Origin: Limonium bicolor
Taxonomy: Eukaryota > Streptophyta > Magnoliopsida > Caryophyllales > Plumbaginaceae
Length of the DNA stretch: 64,000 nt
Direction of reading: 5' to 3'
NCBI GenBank assembly: GCA_023374045.1
Contig: CM041776.1
Location: 319,635,925-319,699,924 of the forward strand
The position numbers and the translations under genes are program-made. The notes beneath the pieces were generated by a model. The model saw nothing but the letters and a program-made list of their open reading frames with translations. It searched no databases and had not been told where the DNA came from. Shown here piece after piece: positions 49,310 through 58,843 of this stretch (position 1 is its first letter; each line of letters begins with the position of its first letter).

Positions 49310-49923
49310 TCAAGGTGTGTAGCCCTGATGGTAGGATAGACCCGTAGAAAACATCCACATTAATCTGTCAACCGACATTTGAAGACAACAATTTTTTGTT
49401 CCTTTAACAAACATGGTCATAATTAATAAATTTTTACGTCTAATATTATTTAACCTTGAAAAGGACAACATTGAAAGAGAGCTTACCTTGAGGTTGGCAA
49501 ATGGGTATGGGTCATGAGCAGCAACACAGCTAGACGAGGAAGAGGGCCAAGGAGGATCAGCTTGATGCTGCTGACTCCGTTGTGTCATCGCCTCCAAAGC
49601 ATTTTGGAGTCTCTCCTCATTAGCACGCGCTCGACAGCTAGTCTCTCCTCGTTAGCTTGACGTTCAGTAACTAGCTTTCTCTCAAGCATTGCTTTAAAAT
49701 CAGCAACACCCAGAATCTTCCTGAATGACTCTGGGAATACGTGTTTTTGACGCACTTCTCCCCTGAATCCTCTTACACGTCCATGGTAATCTTTCAGTCC
49801 AAGGGTTTGATTGAGAGGATCGTCTTGAGAAGGAGGAGCAAAAATATCTATCTCCCCTATATGTGCAACTTTAGAGTCTCCACTTTAAAATAAATTAACA
49901 TTAAATTACAAACATACAAACTT
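49310..49923 (-). pseudogene. CACTA-4 Transposase_24-type ORF, C-terminal part
   Basis: Minus-strand frames give SQDDPLNQTLGLKDYHGRVR and GFRGEVRQKHVFPESFRK (about 49835-49720), the GRVRGxG pattern of the Ptta/En/Spm (PF03004) region. A coiled-coil-like stretch rich in Glu/Arg follows, then KVSVDRL-like sequence near 49370. The upstream half is at 58844-59784, beyond CACTA-3. Frames are broken. Confidence 0.75.
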
Positions 49924-50104
49924 ATGCACTACTAAAAAATGTTTATTTACCTACGGAAAATTTTATGTAGGTAATTCCCTACGGAATACCTACGCCTTCA
50001 ACTACCGTAGCCCGATGAAGAACGTAACATCATTATGCCTACGGATTACCTACGAAATGTTTTACCAACCTGTAAAAAAAATTAGCCGAATTAACACCTA
50101 ATGG

Positions 50105-50289
50105 CAGTGGCGGATCCAAAGGGGGGGGCCGGGGGGCACCACCCCCCCCCCCCCCCCCCGAAACTTTTGAAAATTTGTCAAATGCTCTTATAAATTTTTG
50201 AAAAATTACAAAATGAAAATGTTTTAAAGAGTGACAGTGTCAAAAAAAAATTGCCCCCCCCCCAAACAAAGTTTCTGGATCCGCCACTG
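50105..50289. mobile_element. hAT-type MITE with C-rich interior
   Basis: 185 bases with inverted ends CAGTGGCGGATCCA and TGGATCCGCCACTG. The eight-base TSD is CCTAATGG (50097-50104) and CCTAATAG (50290-50297), one mismatch. The interior has poly-C/poly-G runs at about 50120-50160 and 50252-50262. Confidence 0.9.
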
Positions 50290-50350
50290 CCTAATAGGGT
50301 GTATTCCGTAGATGAATTATCTGGCGAGATTAAATTTTTTTTTGAACAAT

Positions 50351-50494
50351 ACCGACGGACTTATCCGTCGGCAAAAAATTACACTTACTTATATGGACAC
50401 CGACGGACTTATCGGTCGGTAAAATATTCACACTTATTTATATGGATACCGACAGACTCAACCCCGGCGCAAAAATCCACACTTCCTTATATGA
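50351..50494 (+). repeat. Three 48-base tandem repeats
   Basis: Units start ACCGACGGACTTATC and end TATATGGAC. The third is more diverged. Each of the first two contains an inverted CCGACGG/CCGTCGG pair, matching CCGACGGA words near the right end of CACTA-3. Confidence 0.88.
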
Positions 50495-50679
50495 ACATCG
50501 ATGACCTCTTCCTTTTTCCTTCTTCTTTCCTCTCTCGCTTGTCTCCTCTCCTCTCCTCTCGAACAACAATTATTTGAAGCATCGGTGTCTTTGTTCTCCC
50601 AATCTTCGATTGAAGTAGTGTTACCTTAAATCACGGATGCAAGGTGGGAAATCTACCCTTATTTCCGCTATCATTTGCT

Positions 50680-51062
50680 TCACTCTCACGGTAATTTTGC
50701 AAACCCTATCGGGTGATTAAAGGAACATGCATGCTCTTTTCCTCTTTCTGATCTTCAGTCACGACAATTCTGCAATCCTAACTGGTGAACAAGTATCACT
50801 CACGGTAATTCTGCAATCCTAATTGGCAAACAAAGAACTACTATTTTGTGCCTTGGTGCAATCCTAACTGGCGAACAAGGATTTGCTACTCTGCGCCTAT
50901 CAGTCTCGGTAATTTTGCATCCCTAACTGGCAAACAAGGAATTGCATGCTCTGCCTCTCACTCACGGTAATTCTGCAATTCAAACCGGCGAACATAGGAA
51001 CTGCAATGCTCTACACCTATCACGCAAGGTAATTTTGCTATACTAACTGGTGTGCAAAGTAA
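50680..51062 (+). repeat. Array of 6-7 dispersed minisatellite-like units
   Basis: Copies of CACTCACGGTAATTCTGCAA followed by TCCTAACTGGCGAACAAGGA and an ATGCTCTGC-like tail, 37-75 bases apart. Fewer copies of the same unit occur at 6418-6545 and 30985-31160. Confidence 0.85.
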
Positions 51063-51187
51063 CATACAATTCAATTTCGATGGTTATGGAGTTTCTTCTT
51101 CTAAGAAAATAGTAGATTAATTTATTTAACCGTAACCTCATTGCCAACAACGTATTTATGTTTTATAATTAATATGCTAGTACTTCA

Positions 51188-51380
51188 TAGTAGAAGGTGG
51201 TAGATTATGAAAAACATGTAGTAGATATTATATTGATCGATGATATTTCTTGTACCTTTACACATGTATTTATAGCTACTGTAGAAGGTCCTAGAAGGAC
51301 TAGTACTGGACTTTATTGTAATACTACTAAATAGGCTACATAACATGGATTATGAACCAGGCCCAATACGTGGCCTACTA
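51188..51380 (-). repeat. Copia-2 3' LTR
   Basis: 193 bases. It is preceded on the plus strand by the CTTCA TSD and followed by the polypurine tract (minus strand GCGGGAGGA, 51381-51389). Confidence 0.95.
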
Positions 51381-51389
51381 TCCTCCCGC
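51381..51389 (-). other. Copia-2 polypurine tract
   Basis: On the minus strand GCGGGAGGA ends exactly where the LTR sequence TAGTAGGCC begins, which fixes the LTR boundary. Confidence 0.8.
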
Positions 51390-51394
51390 GTTCG

Positions 51395-53000
51395 CAACTG
51401 TGCAAGGAACGAAAGATTTTGGGAACGAAATTGGAAGAGACGCCTGCGAGTTAGGGTTTTGGTGTAACCATCAGCAAGTTGTTCCTTGGTTCGAAGAAAA
51501 TCGACGCGTAGACTCCCATCCTTGATTCTTTCGCGGACGAAGAAGAAGTCAATGGAGATATGCTTGGTGCGACTGTGATAGACAGGGTTCATCGCCAGGT
51601 ACGTTGCTCCCATATTGTCGCACCCCAAGATTGGACTTTTGTCTAGATAAACTCCTAAATCCGCAAAAAGCTTTTATAACCATACTGCTTCTGTTGCAGC
51701 TGTAGCAAGAGCCCGAAATTCGGCCTCTGTTGATGAACGAGTAACGGTTCTTTGCTTACGAGAACTCCATGATACAAGCGTGTCACCAACGAAGATACAA
51801 AAGCCGGTTGTGGAGTGACGGTCACTGGGAGAGCCAGCCCAGTCTGCGTCGGAGAAGACACGAATCTCCCCAAGAGGCAAAGCTGGGAAGAAAATACCAT
51901 CGGCCATAGTGCCTCGAAGGTACCTCAAAATCCTTTTGGTTGCTTGCCAGTGAATGTCAAGTGGGTGATGCATGTATTGACTGAACTTGCTGACTGCGAA
52001 ACTGATGTCCGGTCTGGTAAATGCTAAATATTGCAAACTGCCAACCACACTACGATAGAAAGAAGGATCTGAATATGTTGGGGAGTTGGTAGTGTCTAGG
52101 GTTTGGGACTCAACCATGGGAGTTGGGACTGGCTTGGCATTTGTCATGTTTGTTTTGTGTAGAATGTCACGGATATAGTGAGACTGAGAAAGTTTTAAAC
52201 TTGTAGTGTCACGGGTAATTGTAATGCCAAGGAAGTGATGAATATTTCCCAAATTTTTGATAAGAAACTCAGTAGACAGACAGGAAACGAGTTTAGAGAT
52301 AAGACTCTGGGAGGAAGCAGTGATTAATATATCATCCACATAAATGAGTGTATAAACATAGTCACTACCCTGTTTGTAAGTAAAGAGGGAGGGGTCTGAA
52401 TGTGAGGCTTGAAAGCCAATATGTAGAAGATAGGAACTCAGATGAGAGAACCAGGCCCTAGGGGATTGTCTTAAGCCATAAAGGCCTTTTTGAGACGGCA
52501 CACATGCTGGGGTAAGGCTTTATTAACAAATCCAGAGGGTTGTTTGATATAGACAGTTTCTTCCAACTCCCATGTAAAAATGCACTATCCACATCAATCT
52601 GAGTGATAGGCCAGTTCTTAGTTGTAGCAATAGCCAAAACAAGTCTTATTGTTGTGGGTTTTACCACTGGACTGAAAGTATCATGATAATCAATTCCTGG
52701 AGCTTGATTAAACCTTGTGCTACAAGTCTTGCTTTTCTTCTTTCTAATGTACCATCAGCATGTCTCTTTGTTTTAAGAACCCATTTGGTTCCAAGAACAT
52801 TCATGTTTATCTGATATGGAACAAGTTCCCATGTGTTTTTGCGCTGTAATGCATCATATTCCTTTTGGATTGCCTCTTTCCATTCATTATATTTCATTGC
52901 TTCAGTAAAACTGGGTGTTTCTGGAACAGCAGAGAGTGCAGTAGCTGTAGTAGAATTGCACCAGAGAACAGTGCCATCAGTGGGAACCTTAGGCTTTAGA
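51395..53000 (-). pseudogene. Copia-2 reverse transcriptase and RNase H
   Basis: On the minus strand RT begins near 52990 with KYNEWKEAIQKEYDALQRKN and [14 protein letters not shown], then shifts frame. It gives [11 protein letters not shown] near 52590 and, after another shift, a 275-residue open frame (52501-51674) with [13 protein letters not shown], the catalytic IYVDDILITA and VVGSLQYLAFTRPDI. RNase H continues with SRKQRTVTRSSTEAEFRAL. A break near 51670 precedes KHISIDFFFVRERI and ADGYTK. Catalytic motifs survive, but at least three breaks prevent a full protein. Confidence 0.93.
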
Positions 53001-53009
53001 GATTGTGTC

Positions 53010-54550
53010 TTAGTTCTGGTAATCATGGGGTGGGTAGGTAGAGGTGGGAGAGAAGGTGAGGATGATGATGTAGGAGGTGGAGTGTGAAGTAGCCTGGGAA
53101 GGATTATTGTGAGGAGACGCATTAGTAGCCAGAGGTGAGTCAGGAGACTGAGGTGAGGCAGGAGACTGAGGTGAGGCAGGAGACTGAGTGTGAGGAGGTT
53201 CTGTAGGTGTTGTTGGGGAAAGATCTGGGATGAGAACATGAGTAATAGGATTTTTGTGGTGCAAAGGAGGGTATTTTTGTGGACTGGTTCTGAAAAGAAA
53301 GTCATCTTCAGCAAAACGCACATCCCTGGATATGTAAATCCTCTGAGTATCTAGATCCATACAGATATATCCTGTAGAAGTAGGATGATAGCCCAGGAAA
53401 ACGCATTTGGTTGATCTGAAAGACATTTTGTGTGAGTTGTAGGGGCGTAAGTTTGGCCAACATGTACACCCAAAAACTTTGAGAACAGTGAGTTCAGGAT
53501 CCTTATGATATAACATTTTATGAGGAGTTTGAAAGGAAATAGCATGAGTAGGCGTTCTGTTCATTAAGTAGACATCAGTCTTGAAAGCATAGGACCATAG
53601 GGTAAAAGGCAAAGAGGCTTGAGAAATTAGACAAAGTCCTTTGTCAACAACAAAGCGAATTTTACTCTCAACAGCACCATTTTGCTGGTGAGAGTGAGGG
53701 CAAGTAAATCTGTGAACAATCCCCTCTTGCCGAGGAAAAGGGGTTAGAGCCTTAAATTCACCCCACCATCACTTTGAATAGCTTTAACACTGGTTCCAAA
53801 TTGATTCTTAACCAAGGCCACAAAGGCTGTAAATATCTGGAGGACATCTGATTTTGCTTTTAACAAATAGAGCCACATATGTTTTGAATAGTCATCCACA
53901 ATTAACAGAAAAAATATGTATCCATTAGTAGAAACATAATGAGAAGGTCCCCATAGATCTAGAAACAACAGATCAAAACTCTTCTATGAAACAGTAGAAG
54001 AGAGAGGGTGAGGGAGAGCATGTAACTTCCCTTTACAGCAACTAGAACATACACCCTCTGTTATTGTACTAGAAATAGGCAAATCAAAAACACGCAACAT
54101 TTTCTTAGTAATAACATCACTAGGATGACCAAAACGCTGATGCTAAATAGCAGCTGAAGTTTTAATTGTTGAGTTTAACTGAGCAGGGCTGTGAGGTGTA
54201 GGAAAGTAGTAGACTCCATCCTTAAGGCTGCCCCGGATTATAGTCCCCAAAGTTTGATTGTCCTTCACCAGAAAGTAATCAGGGTGAAATTCAAAGAAAA
54301 CTCTGTTGTCAGTACAAAACTTACTGACTAAAACAAGTTGTTTATTAAGATTTGGAGAATGTAATAGATCTGTTAGAACAAACTGAGAGGCACCAGTAGA
54401 GAAAGTACCAGATCCTTGATGGGAAATAGGAATAGATGATCCATCCCCCAGGGAAATTGTGTCTGGTCCTGTGTACTCAGTAGCTTCCAAATTCAATTTA
54501 GACAGATCTCCTGTAAAATGATGACTAGCAGCCGTATTTGGCATCCATCC
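53010..54550 (-). pseudogene. Copia-2 protease and integrase, protease site altered
   Basis: The protease region (54547-54143) reads WMPNTAASHHFTGDLSKL where Copia elements have W.PD(S/T)GA..H, so the catalytic Asp is Asn and the following Gly is Ala. The integrase core keeps LDLWGP (first D) and QSDGG (second D) in 53968-53744. After a frame break it has NGAVESKIR (the Glu) near 53660, then PHKMLYHKDPEL and the conserved FGCTCWPNLRPYN. A stop lies just before LDLWGP. The loss of the protease Asp means the polyprotein could not be processed by this copy. Confidence 0.9.
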
Positions 54551-54599
54551 TTGTCCAGTATACTTACCAGTAGCATTGGCAGTAATACTAGATGGTGGT

Positions 54600-56319
54600 T
54601 TAGGCCGATATGCAAAATTATACCTGTGATAGCAAGCAGACGCAGCATGACCTTTCTTTAAACAGATCTGGCACTGTGGTCTAGTGTCAGGTTGGCCAGC
54701 AAAATTGGTTGGGGAGTAGATCTATAGGAGTTATTGTTTTGTGAACCCATGCCTCTGCCTCGTCCTCTGTTGGACTGATTTCTACCTCTTCCTGAGTAAT
54801 TATTGGATCTGGATCTGTTATCTGTAGAGTAAGGCTGAGTGTTTGTGGAGTTTAAGGTAACAGAATTTGTAAGTGCATGGTTTTGATGATTCAACCAAGT
54901 TTCTGTGGACAGTAGAAAACTGTAGATCTGTGAAGGTGAGTAGTAATGGTGGCCACGGGTCCGGTTCCACCGGTTCCGGTTCCAGAAAATGTGTATTCGT
55001 ATTCGGAACCGGTCTGGGCGGTTCCGGTTACGGTTCCGGTTCCGGTTCCAGTTCTGAAATCTGGATTCGCTTCGGATTCGGTCGAAAAACCGGTTCCGGC
55101 CGGTTCCAGCCGGTTCCGGTTTTGGTTCTGATCGGTTCCGGAAAGATTCGATCGGCTTCAGTTGCTTCGTTTTAGCTCCGGTTTGAGATCTGTTTGAGTG
55201 CACACGTTGCTCTTTTCATCCACTTTACTCCTAGATAGATTATTCTTCAAGTTTATAATCTTAAATGTGTAAGAAACAAAGACTTAGGAATTTTATTGAA
55301 TTTACAAAAAATAAGGAACAAAGAGAATTTTATTATATGATTCACTGCCTCATTAAAACCTTATTAGGTAAAAATCCATTGGGAAAACCATAATAAGGAA
55401 AAGAGTACAGCTACTAAGAGGTTACATTTTAAAAACCCAACGGTAACTTCAACCGGTTCCGGGGCGGTTCCGGTTCCGAATCCGATGACGGTTCCAGGCG
55501 GTTCCGGTTCCGGTTCGGGCCCGAATCTCAAAACATGTATTCGTATTCGGAACCGGCTGAGGCGGTTCGGTTCCGGTTCTGATTCCCACCGGTTCCCGGC
55601 CGGTTCCGGTTCCAATCGGTTTCCGGGTAGAACCGTCGGTTCCGGGTAGGACCGGACCCGATGGCCACCATTAGTGAGCAGGGATCAGATCGAGTGAGAA
55701 TGTTTGTGACTAAGGCATTGTAATCGGGTGGGAGACCTTTGAGCACATAGCTCTGAAACTCTCGATCAGAAACAAGGTGACCAGTGAGAGCAAGGGAATC
55801 AACAAGAGCTTTTGCTCGATTGAAGTAAGTAGTGACATTCTCATCTCCTTTCTTCTCAATGGACGCCAGTTGTAAATGTAATTGTCATATCTGTGTGTTT
55901 GATTGTGCAGCAAAAGTAGCATTGAGATAGTCCCATACCATAGCAGAATTCTCGAGACCAACTACCTGACCGATGATGGATTCGCTCAGAGAAGCTAAAA
56001 GCAAAGCAAGGACAAGCTGATCCTGCTGGCACCATTTTACTACGTCGTCGTGGTATTGGATCCATCGGGCAAGGGGACAGGACAAGGGAAAGAGCCATTG
56101 ACAATTTGTAAAGTCCAACACCACGAAGGAACGGGATTAACACTCCCTTCCAGATCCGGTAATTATCTACTTTCAATTTCACCAAATTTGTAGCAGCGGA
56201 CAGTATTTGATGTGTTTTGTTGTGACTGTGTTTGTTGTGTTTGTAGGGGTATTGGATGGAGTACTTTCGACATTGCCGATTTCACCAGTGGATGATTGCT
56301 CTGGTGATTTCTCAGCCAT
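54600..56319 (-). pseudogene. Copia-2 gag, interrupted by a hAT element
   Basis: The minus-strand ATG at 56319 starts MAEKSPEQSSTG. After a frame change come VDNYRIWKGVLIPFLRG and the UBN2-type core, reaching MLKGLPPDYNALVTNILTRS near 55690. The frame is then cut by 730 bases of hAT DNA (54944-55673). Gag resumes with SPSQIYSFLLSTETW and a Gly/Arg/Asn-rich stretch, ending in a CCHC knuckle CQICLKKGHAASAC near 54615-54665. This is the nucleocapsid precursor; the copy is dead. Confidence 0.88.
54944..55673. mobile_element. hAT-type element with GGTTCC-rich ends, inside Copia-2 gag
   Basis: 730 bases. Ends are TAATGGTGGCCACGGGTCCGG and the complement of TAATGGTGGCCATCGGGTCCGG. The eight-base TSD is GTGAGTAG (54936-54943) and GTGAGCAG (55674-55681), one mismatch. 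Both ends, for about 200 bases, are filled with CCGGTTCCGGTTCC-type hexamers, while the middle (55190-55440) is AT-rich. The Gly/Ser-rich open frames in it come from the hexamer and are not genes. No transposase is present, so it is non-autonomous. Confidence 0.9.
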
Positions 56320-56370
56320 GGTGGGCGATAGAGAAGGATCGAAAAAAAAAACTAGGCGGTAGCCATTAGT

Positions 56371-56382
56371 GCTCTGATACCA
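56371..56382 (-). other. Copia-2 primer-binding site
   Basis: On the minus strand TGGTATCAGAGC, the exact initiator tRNA-Met complement used by plant Copia elements, directly follows the 5' LTR. Confidence 0.93.
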
Positions 56383-56575
56383 TAGTTGAAGGCGGTAGAT
56401 TATGAAAAACATGTAGTAGATATTATATTGATCGATGATGTTTCCTGTACCTTTACACGTGTATTTATAGCTACCGTAGAAGGTCCTAGAAGGACTAGTA
56501 CTGGACTTTATTGTAATACTAATAAATGGGCTACATAACATGGATTATGGACCAGGCCCAATACGTGGCCTACTA
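56383..56575 (-). repeat. Copia-2 5' LTR
   Basis: 193 bases, 95% identical to 51188-51380. It is followed on the plus strand by the CTTCA TSD. Confidence 0.95.
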
Positions 56576-56580
56576 CTTCA

Positions 56581-58440
56581 TTTAGTTTGATTGATCAATT
56601 AACAATTATTTATTACTTGCTGATGTTGTAGTGTCTTCGTCATGATATGATTCTCATATAACGCGCGTGAACTACTTTTACCAGCATTGCATTTGCTCCT
56701 CTGTAAATTAGCTAGGTGGTGGTGGTCCTTTCTTATCTTCTGTTTTGTCTGTTCTATATCGATCATAGTACTAGTAGATTGGTAGGAAAGGAAACTAACA
56801 CACACATACTCCCAACAAACAACGAGACACAGAGAGGTGACTTACATCAATATGCATTGTTACATTATGTCGACTGAGCTACTTCCTTCAATTCTCACAC
56901 TATATAAAAAGAGATGTTTGGTTTGCTATCAGAAAGTGCAAAACATCATTCATCATCATCAGTTGTGTGTTACTACAGAGAGCACACACACACACAACAA
57001 CAATATTAATTCAACTCATCATCGATCATAGCAGAGCTCAGCCATCATTTGATTACTTCATTAGCCACATCAATCTGCTGATATAGATTACATCACAACC
57101 TAATGGCATCTTCCTCATCCATCTCTGCCTTAGCCTTACTGGCTCAAACACTACTGCTTGTGGTGCAACACTACTGCTGTGACTCTATGAACTATTTTGT
57201 TTACTTATGGATGCATGGCTTATATAGATTCGAAACTGAAAGCATTGTCATGGTAATGCTATTCTACTACATCCAAAAAGACTGAATGCACTGTGTGAGT
57301 TGAATACATCTTTGCAAGGGTAGATATTGAGGTAATCGGATGAGGTACAAGTAATAAATTAAAATGATGCTAAGAGTAGCTGCTGTTGTTTATTTTCAGA
57401 CTTGACTTGTAAGTCTACCAGGGAAGTTTAGGTTCTGGCGGTAATTGTTGCTTGTTGACCTCAGGAATGAATCTGATTATTGCTTGGCTCATTTAGCTTT
57501 GTTTAGTTCAGTTTCTGAGCTGTAAAAAATTGTAGAAAACAAGCTTGAAGTACTTCTATTTTCACTGCTTGAATAATGCAAGCTTACAATTGTTCAAAAC
57601 TTGTATGTATATAAGTGTCGATTTGATAGTAATGAAGTGTTATGTTTCTATCTCTGTAAGGTGGTGCTGAAAGTTGATTAAGTCAATACATATGTAGCTT
57701 GGGATATCAGCTTGGATCAAGGTAAACTATCTTTGGTATGTAATGTAAGAAATTGATTGGAATGCCAAGAGTTGGTTCCGTGCTGGTTATTAGGGAACAT
57801 TGATTAAATTATTTCTTGAGAAAACTTTGATTTTGGCTTGGCATTAAGGATATGGACTGTAAGATGGTTGAGTAGTTAGGAATCCTGATGTTGAGCATTT
57901 CTGTATATATTTTGTTCCAAGTCGTTGGATTGCACACAACTGTAACACTACTGGTGGTCTAACTATAGAGTTTTGCTATTCAGTTCCAAAGTTTTGTTGC
58001 GACTTAATACATTTGTTATGGCTATTATTTTTGCAGTTCAGTTCCAGTGCTCTGTAGTTCAGTCCGACTGTTTGCATACCAGGCTGAAGTTCCACTGGGA
58101 AGGCACTAGCCATCTAGGGTTGGGGACGACAAGAATGGGAATGTTATATTATATCTGATAGACGTGTAGAATGTTTGAATTTTTAAAACATTAACATGTT
58201 TACATTATTATTAGTATGTTTCTACTGCTTCTATATATACGTGTAGAATAATGATTGTTGGATATATAATATGAATTTCATATGTATTAAATCTTTTGTG
58301 AAATTTATTATTTTAACGTTCTTGATAGTATAGTTACATACCTACAAAATATTTCAACTTGTATTGTTCAATAATTTAAATTTTGTAAAATGGGAAAAAA
58401 TTATAATTAAATATTGGCTGATAAATGTGAAATAATATTT
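56581..58440 (+). other. Promoter-like segment and small ORF in CACTA-3
   Basis: CTATATAAAAAGAG at about 56900 looks like a TATA box. An ATG at 57103 follows a leader of suitable length. It opens MASSSSISALALLAQTLLLV, a signal-peptide-like start, but the frame (57103-57285) ends after 60 residues without a known domain. Intron-like, T-rich DNA follows, then another short open frame (57973-58158). Together these look like a captured gene 5' end or a decayed element gene. Family unknown. Confidence 0.35.
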
Positions 58441-58449
58441 AATTTTAAA

Positions 58450-58840
58450 AAATATCTACGGATTGCCTATAGAAAATTTAGGACAAATTTTAGGTTAAAG
58501 TTTTGTATGTAATACATGGAAAAATTTTACCTACGTACGGACATGTGCACATGTAGAAGATGATGACATGGCAATGAATTACCTACGAAATTTCTATAGG
58601 GAAATTACCGATAGACAATTTCCGTAGGTAATTCGTTGGTAAGTGTCATATGGATTTCCGTAGGTAATCCGTAGGTAAATTACCGACGGACACGTATTTA
58701 CGTCGGTATTTTTGTTACCGACGAAGATTTTACCGACGGAACTTCTAGGGTAAATTTGGTCGGTGATTCGTCGGTAATCAAATTTTCCTACGGATTACCT
58801 ACGAAATTTTCCGTAGGCAAATTGTTTTTTTCTAGTAGTG
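58450..58840. repeat. CACTA-3 right subterminal repeat array
   Basis: More than ten copies, in both orientations, of CCTACGGATTACC/TTCCGTAGGTAATCC and of the variant TTACCGACGGA. Matching CCTACGG words lie at 49950-50070. Confidence 0.9.
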
Positions 58841-58843
58841 ATG

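Larger units (their letters stand above)
51188..56575 (-). mobile_element. Copia-2: Ty1/copia retrotransposon with TA...TA LTR ends
   Basis: The 5388-base element has two 193-base LTRs, flanked by CTTCA at 51183-51187 and 56576-56580. On the coding strand the LTR starts TAGTAGGCC and ends CTACTA or CAACTA, so the ends are TA...TA, not TG...CA. This end type is one of the rare non-canonical motifs known mainly from Copia elements. The LTRs differ at nine positions (4.7%), so it is older than Copia-1. The order PBS, gag, protease, integrase, RT, RNase H, PPT is complete, but frames are broken and a hAT element sits in gag. Confidence 0.96.
49927..58840. mobile_element. CACTA-3: non-autonomous CACTA element, nested in CACTA-4
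   Basis: The element starts CACTACTAAAAAATG and ends with the complement of CACTACTAGAAAAAA. ATG is duplicated at 49924-49926 and 58841-58843. Both ends are rich in CCTACGGATTACCTACGAAA words and, more internally, CCGACGGA words. It spans 8914 bases including a 5.4 kb Copia insertion, so about 3.5 kb without it. No transposase domain was found in its own sequence. It also contains a hAT MITE, a 48-base tandem repeat, a long array of the dispersed minisatellite-like unit and a promoter-like segment with a small ORF. It splits the Transposase_24 gene of CACTA-4. Confidence 0.93.

Noticed and set aside
50351..51062. CRISPR-like spaced repeats
   Set aside because: Units are tandem and of variable length without unique spacers, in a plant transposon.
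54873..55175. Gly/Ser-rich open frame resembling a glycine-rich protein
   Set aside because: It is produced by the GGTTCC hexamer array at one end of the hAT element and crosses its boundary into Copia-2 gag.
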